Shown here: positions 60,101 to 64,000 of the stretch, in pieces
Position numbering within the stretch: the stretch's first letter is position 1
How the letters are laid out: every line of letters starts with the position of its first letter
Source: Lingula anatina
Lineage: Eukaryota; Brachiopoda; Lingulata; Lingulida; Lingulidae
NCBI RefSeq assembly: GCF_001039355.2
Contig: NW_019775635.1
Location: 49,867-113,866, forward strand
Direction: 5' to 3'
DNA length: 64,000 nucleotides
Program-made: the position numbers and the translations under genes
Notes under the pieces: model-generated
Seen by the model: the letters and a program-made list of their open reading frames with translations, nothing else
Told to the model about the DNA's origin: nothing
Databases searched by the model: none

Positions 60101-61583
60101 ATGAATCTAGATTAAATTTTACCCAGAGTGGACCTTTTCCCACCAAAAGGGGCGGTTCCTTCGAACCCCACGAACCCCCCCTGGCTATGGGCCTGGACCA
60201 GGCTGTAATGAGCATACAGATTTTGTTAGGAAGAAAGAGCACTCACTCCAGCTTAATCTCTAAAAATGCATGGACCTGATCCAGTATCTTTCTACATTCT
60301 TATGGGAGCTAAATTATATGCTGATGGGTGTGCATGTATAACTGAACACAAGTTCATTGTGGGACTGATAACAATTTTATTAAAAATTTTCTCACCAGTC
60401 TCATCCTCTCCATTAGCCCTTCTTATCACCTTCCTGAGTTCTTCTGCCCGCTGTCTCAGTTTCTTTTCTTCCTCCTCTGTCTGCCTAACAGCTTCTTGCT
60501 CAGCCTCCAGAGCCTGACAGTAAGGAAGGTGGGAAAGAAAAGGATTAGACTTCTTAGCCTTCAGATTCAATCTTATTAGATCGTTACAGTCTAGATTTGA
60601 CTGACCAGACACATTTTTTAAACAGTATTACATTGTAGTCTGAATGTATGTTTATCTCAATGCACCTGGTATATACAGTATTTACCTTTACCAGTTTATG
60701 TATACTGCTGCAGTCTTTACAAGCACATTGTATGCATTATTAAAAGATATTCTAACATAATATCTTAAGCTATGCCAGATTTGACAATGTTGCCCAAATC
60801 ACTGGATAAGAGTCTAGTCATGCCACAAAAGTGTAGGCCAAGGATAAAAAAATAATAATTGCTACATGTATTTTGCCATACCTTTGCCAGTGGGAACTGT
60901 TTGTATGTGGCCTCATAGTCCTGCCACATAGCTGCATAATGTGCCACAACCCCATCATACTCAGCTCTGAAATTATTAAACCTACTTATTACACTTTATT
61001 CAGTTAACTAAAATTATTGTTTATAAAATTATGAAATAAACATGTACAAGTATAAAACAAGCGCAGAGTTTTACAAGAACCATGTATATCCAACGAAAAT
61101 ATTTATTTGGTAACACCCAAAAGGCCAAAGTAAAACTGCAGGAGACAGGTATGAATCTAAATATGAATTCTATGATTATATGCCAGCAATATCTCTTCCT
61201 CACCTACCTTTCTTTCTCATGTTGTAGGCAAATGTTTTCAATTTTTTTCTGTAGGGCTTCTGCATGTTGTGCTAATAAATCTGTGGTCTGTTTCAAACTA
61301 TAAATAGAACAACTTAAATGCTAAAAAAAGCTGCATAAGATTTGAGCCAAATTCTAAACTAAAAATTAATTACAAATATTAAATCTTTCTTTTGATTGGT
61401 ATTATCATAGATCTAATATTGAATAGTATTTTTGTTTTTGGTTATAGTGGTTACTCAGACTGCATTCCTCACAACTTCACTCAAAAGATTTAAACTTCTT
61501 AATATTGCAAGGTACATGTATATATATATGCTTACAACTCTGGCCATTTGCATGTGCTTTCCAAAAAAAAAAATAAAATAAAA

Positions 61584-61618
<35 letters not shown>

Positions 61619-63191
61619 AATGAGACCCAGAGTGAAATAAGACAAAGTTCATAATAATCATCCCTTAAGTAAGAAAAACACTTGTATCTTCAAGTACCAC
61701 AGTACCTTCCACAACTAGCCCTGTTTTGTGTGAATTGTTGATGGGCTGTCCTGATGTCTTCATCTAACTGAAAAGTGGCTTCATGCAGTCTTACTGTGCC
61801 TTGCTGAGCCTCCTGTATCTCAGTGGTAATTGCTGACCATTGAAAATAAAGAAATATTGAGATAAATATGATCTGTTATCTTTTGGTACAAAAAAAAAGG
61901 CTTTTGGTACAAAAAAAAGCCCTGTTTTGATCATGTTACATGATGGTGTTTCACCACTGTATCAACCAGCAGATGGTGCCTTATGCATCATGACAGAATA
62001 AAAATTGACCCCCCCCCTCCCCCCAATTTCACTCAAATCTGTTTATAGTGCACAAGGATAGGTCACATTTTTCATCATTTTTTAAAATTCATTTATTTAT
62101 TTCTGCTTCAAAATGATTCAGTTTATTTTTCTTTCATAAAAATACTAATAAAAAACATATTTTAATGCAAGAAACAGGCAAATATATAACCCAAATCATA
62201 ATAACATTTATTTATTAAACATGTTATATTTGCCTACTCTCTTGGACATATAAAATTTTTCAAGAAAGAGTTGAACACTTTTAAAATCCCATTTAACAGC
62301 CTGTTCTTGACTTTCAATATGAAAAATCGACCAACTTATGATTAGTACCTGCAAGCTGTTGTTTCTCTGATTCAATCTTCTTCACAAGCTGACTGTTTTC
62401 AAATTCTGGAGAAAAAATCAGTCATTCATTTAATTTCATTATACATGTACTTTAGCATATTTTTTTTTTCAAAAATTAAATACAGGCACATACCTAGACC
62501 AAGGACCCGCCAGTCTAGCATAGGCGGTGGTGTACTAACTACTGGTATAGGTACTAGTAAAGGGGTTGACACTATATTGTTATTATTTTTTTTTTTTTCA
62601 AATTAGTCTGTGCAGACCTTACTAAAGTATAAAATCAACTTCCATTGCTTATCATTGTAAAGAAATATGGTACTTTTGCAATCTCCCTTATTCTTAATAT
62701 TCAATTACAGACATTACAGTAAGTTAATTTGCTATTCACATGATTTTTACTGTACTTTGAAAATGTACTCATTTTTTATCTTTTTTATTAAACATTCAAG
62801 CACTTTGGCTGATGAAATTACAGAAAATTTTCACCCCAGCGACGGCCCCAGCTCTCACAAAATTTGGTTGGTATCAAGTTTCATGAAAAAACATTGATTA
62901 AAATGTTTTTTTTTATGAATCGCCAAACTAATTTATTTGAATAGCAGAGCCACTGCTCAAAGTAACCATACAAATAAATTCAGAAATGATATTGAAAATA
63001 AAAAAGTTATATCGTGGGGTAAATACTAAAACTACAAAAGTGCCACATATGAATGTAAAGTGCACATACTGTACCCTCAAACTACACATTGGACATTCAC
63101 TGATTCTGTGATTAAATAACTTTTAAGTTTTACCATTTAAAAGTACATTACCTAAATCCTTGATAACTTTATCCAAATCTACCGAGGACAT
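54133..63191 (-). CDS. SIX6OS1: SIX6OS1-like synaptonemal complex central element protein (904 aa)
   Basis: Seventeen minus-strand exons: 63152-63191, 62349-62405, 61706-61832, 61208-61297, 60882-60966, 60396-60513, 59641-59692, 58973-59087, 58757-58839, 57869-58553, 57496-57576, 57156-57321, 56901-56963, 56181-56332, 55603-55723, 55039-55143 and 54133-54707. All phases match and give 2715 bases. Residues 1-~228 are helical and coiled-coil. They include a segment (A-E-Y-D...HYAAMWQDYEATYKQFP, ~106-130) and then FNSLSEF (180-186) before another coiled coil. Order and spacing resemble the S6OS1 family N terminus, which in mammals binds SYCE1 in the synaptonemal complex and is needed for meiotic synapsis. 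Residues ~256-511 are Gln-rich. The C terminus is Ser/Pro/Gly-rich with repeated SPFN (605-608, 858-861) and FG words, echoing the Phe-rich tail of vertebrate SIX6OS1. At 904 residues it is longer than the ~590 of mammals, mostly by the Gln-rich part. The exon 7 donor (TT|gtatcc) is weak. Identification rests on recalled family features, not on a search. Confidence 0.72.
58868..58903. repeat. (GA)n microsatellite in an intron
   Basis: GA-rich run within the intron between exons 8 and 9 of the SIX6OS1-like gene. Confidence 0.9.
60028..60195. mobile_element. 168-bp MITE in intron 6 of the SIX6OS1-like gene
   Basis: Ends CAGGCCCGTAGCCAGC and GCTATGGGCCTG form an imperfect inverted repeat, flanked by GACCAG on both sides (60022-60027 and 60196-60201). 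The inner words gtggaccttttcc occur twice in direct orientation. Related ends occur near 51213 and 51636. Confidence 0.75.
61568..61620. repeat. (TAAA)n microsatellite in an intron
   Basis: AAAT units within the intron between exons 3 and 4 of the SIX6OS1-like gene. Confidence 0.95.
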
Positions 63192-64000
63192 ATTTTCTGG
63201 ATATTTTGCGTTTCTTATCCTAAGCTTTCGCTCTGTCGTCTGCAATGACATAACGAACCATAGGTGGCGCTCAAGATAAGCCACGCCCAAGCACAGTTAT
63301 CTTTTTGGGGACGGGGGCACACGAATACATTTCCCTCTTTCTAAAAGTCATTCTTTTATTCTGATTTCATTTTAAAGTAAATCGTTTTTTACGGCAGCCA
63401 AATATAGAGCAAATTCGTGCACCCCAAACATGAAACAATTAACAATCTGGCTGTGAAACACGTACATACTTACATGCACACAAAAGGTTTCGCTATCCCG
63501 GCCCGAGAACTAGCCCGCCGAGAACAATTCTCGTTCTCGATCTCGGGGCCTACGTGGCCATACAGGGTTTCGCATTCCCGACCCGAGAAATCTGTTTTTT
63601 TAGCGCGGTGTGTAGATGGCAGCAGCTCATAAAATGGCGATCGGCGGCGCAGCGCGAATGCTTGAACTGCATGGCTATTGAGTACGATGATGCCGAGTTA
63701 TTTGATGCTGGAATGCATCTAACGTGATCTCAGACTGCCTTCTTTTGACGTTAACTGGAGTCCCCAACTGTCCAGGAATATCTTGGGAATTGAACTGTCA
63801 CCTCTGACTAATTACAACAAGACGAACAAACATGAATTTAAAGGATTTGCTTCTAGAATGGCTTCAACGGAACATATTCTTCAGAAAACATGCCCAACTA
63901 ACGATATCTTTATCCAAATACACAAATTAAAAGCTCATTTTGTAAATTTTTGGCTTTAAAAAACGTCCTATTTGCTCGGCCTGGGAGTTAATGAGCTACG
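63192..64000. other. Upstream region of the SIX6OS1-like gene; possible divergent promoter
   Basis: The 5' UTR continues right from 63192. An acceptor-like site (tcattgcag) near 63241 could mark a non-coding exon. At 63487-63600 an imperfect ~23-bp direct repeat (GTTTCGC...CCCG.CCCGAGAA, twice) flanks an inverted GAGAACAATTCTCG word. Around 63617 a plus-strand CG-rich ATG context (MAAAHKMAIGGAARM, stop soon after) may be the 5' end of a divergent transcript, but no exon could be closed. Nothing else seen. Confidence 0.35.

Noticed and set aside
63617-63720. Short plus-strand frames (MAAAHKMAIGG..., MAIEYDDAELF...) as a protein-coding first exon
   Set aside because: Both stop within 25 residues without a clear donor; kept only as a possible divergent transcript start.
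1-64000. tRNA or rRNA genes, CRISPR arrays, bacterial operons or prophage
   Set aside because: No cloverleaf, rRNA-like or spaced-repeat pattern was noticed by eye, and the splice structure is eukaryotic. Covariance-model tools were not available.

Overview
The window looks like a draft assembly of an AT-rich invertebrate metazoan nuclear genome. Genes are split into short exons with GT-AG introns, spaced by long non-coding tracts full of microsatellites, foldback elements (MITEs), LINE remnants and segmental duplications. There is no operon structure. Two N gaps and five isolated Ns mark contig joins. Gene content (a galactose 3-O-sulfotransferase-like gene and a SIX6OS1-like meiotic gene) would fit an invertebrate deuterostome or a lophotrochozoan; I cannot name the species.

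Layout. 1-5.2 kb: no convincing gene; a ~1.9 kb unit present twice in tandem with a single N at the junction, then a 551-bp foldback element. 5.2-11.8 kb: a two-exon Golgi sulfotransferase gene (6402-7812), three copies of its 3' flanking sequence, a deleted Tc1/mariner-like transposase, and the first exon of a gene running into a gap. 11.8-13 kb: the 3' part of a minus-strand single-pass membrane protein gene. 14.5-21.5 kb: three paralogous genes for 128-residue secreted proteins with six cysteines at identical spacing. Two of them form a nearly perfect head-to-head inverted duplication, and each has a TATA box and a non-coding first exon. 24-26 kb: a minus-strand multipass membrane protein ending in an acidic dileucine motif, with one exon duplicated in tandem. 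27-47.5 kb: an array of three plus-strand paralogous genes plus one inverted orphan first exon. They encode small acidic, Gln-rich proteins with a C-terminal coiled-coil-like segment that I do not recognise. Many transposons lie in and between them. 47.5-54 kb: non-coding, with foldback elements and a very long G tract. 54.1-63.2 kb: a 17-exon minus-strand gene (904 codons, all phases consistent) that I identify as SIX6OS1-like, a synaptonemal complex central element protein. 63.2-64 kb: its upstream region.

The genes do not form an obvious pathway. The strongest candidates for undescribed biology are the six-cysteine secreted family and the three-exon coiled-coil family, both reconstructed exon by exon with matching phases across paralogues. 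Several apparent duplications or truncations sit exactly at single-N joins and could be assembly artefacts.
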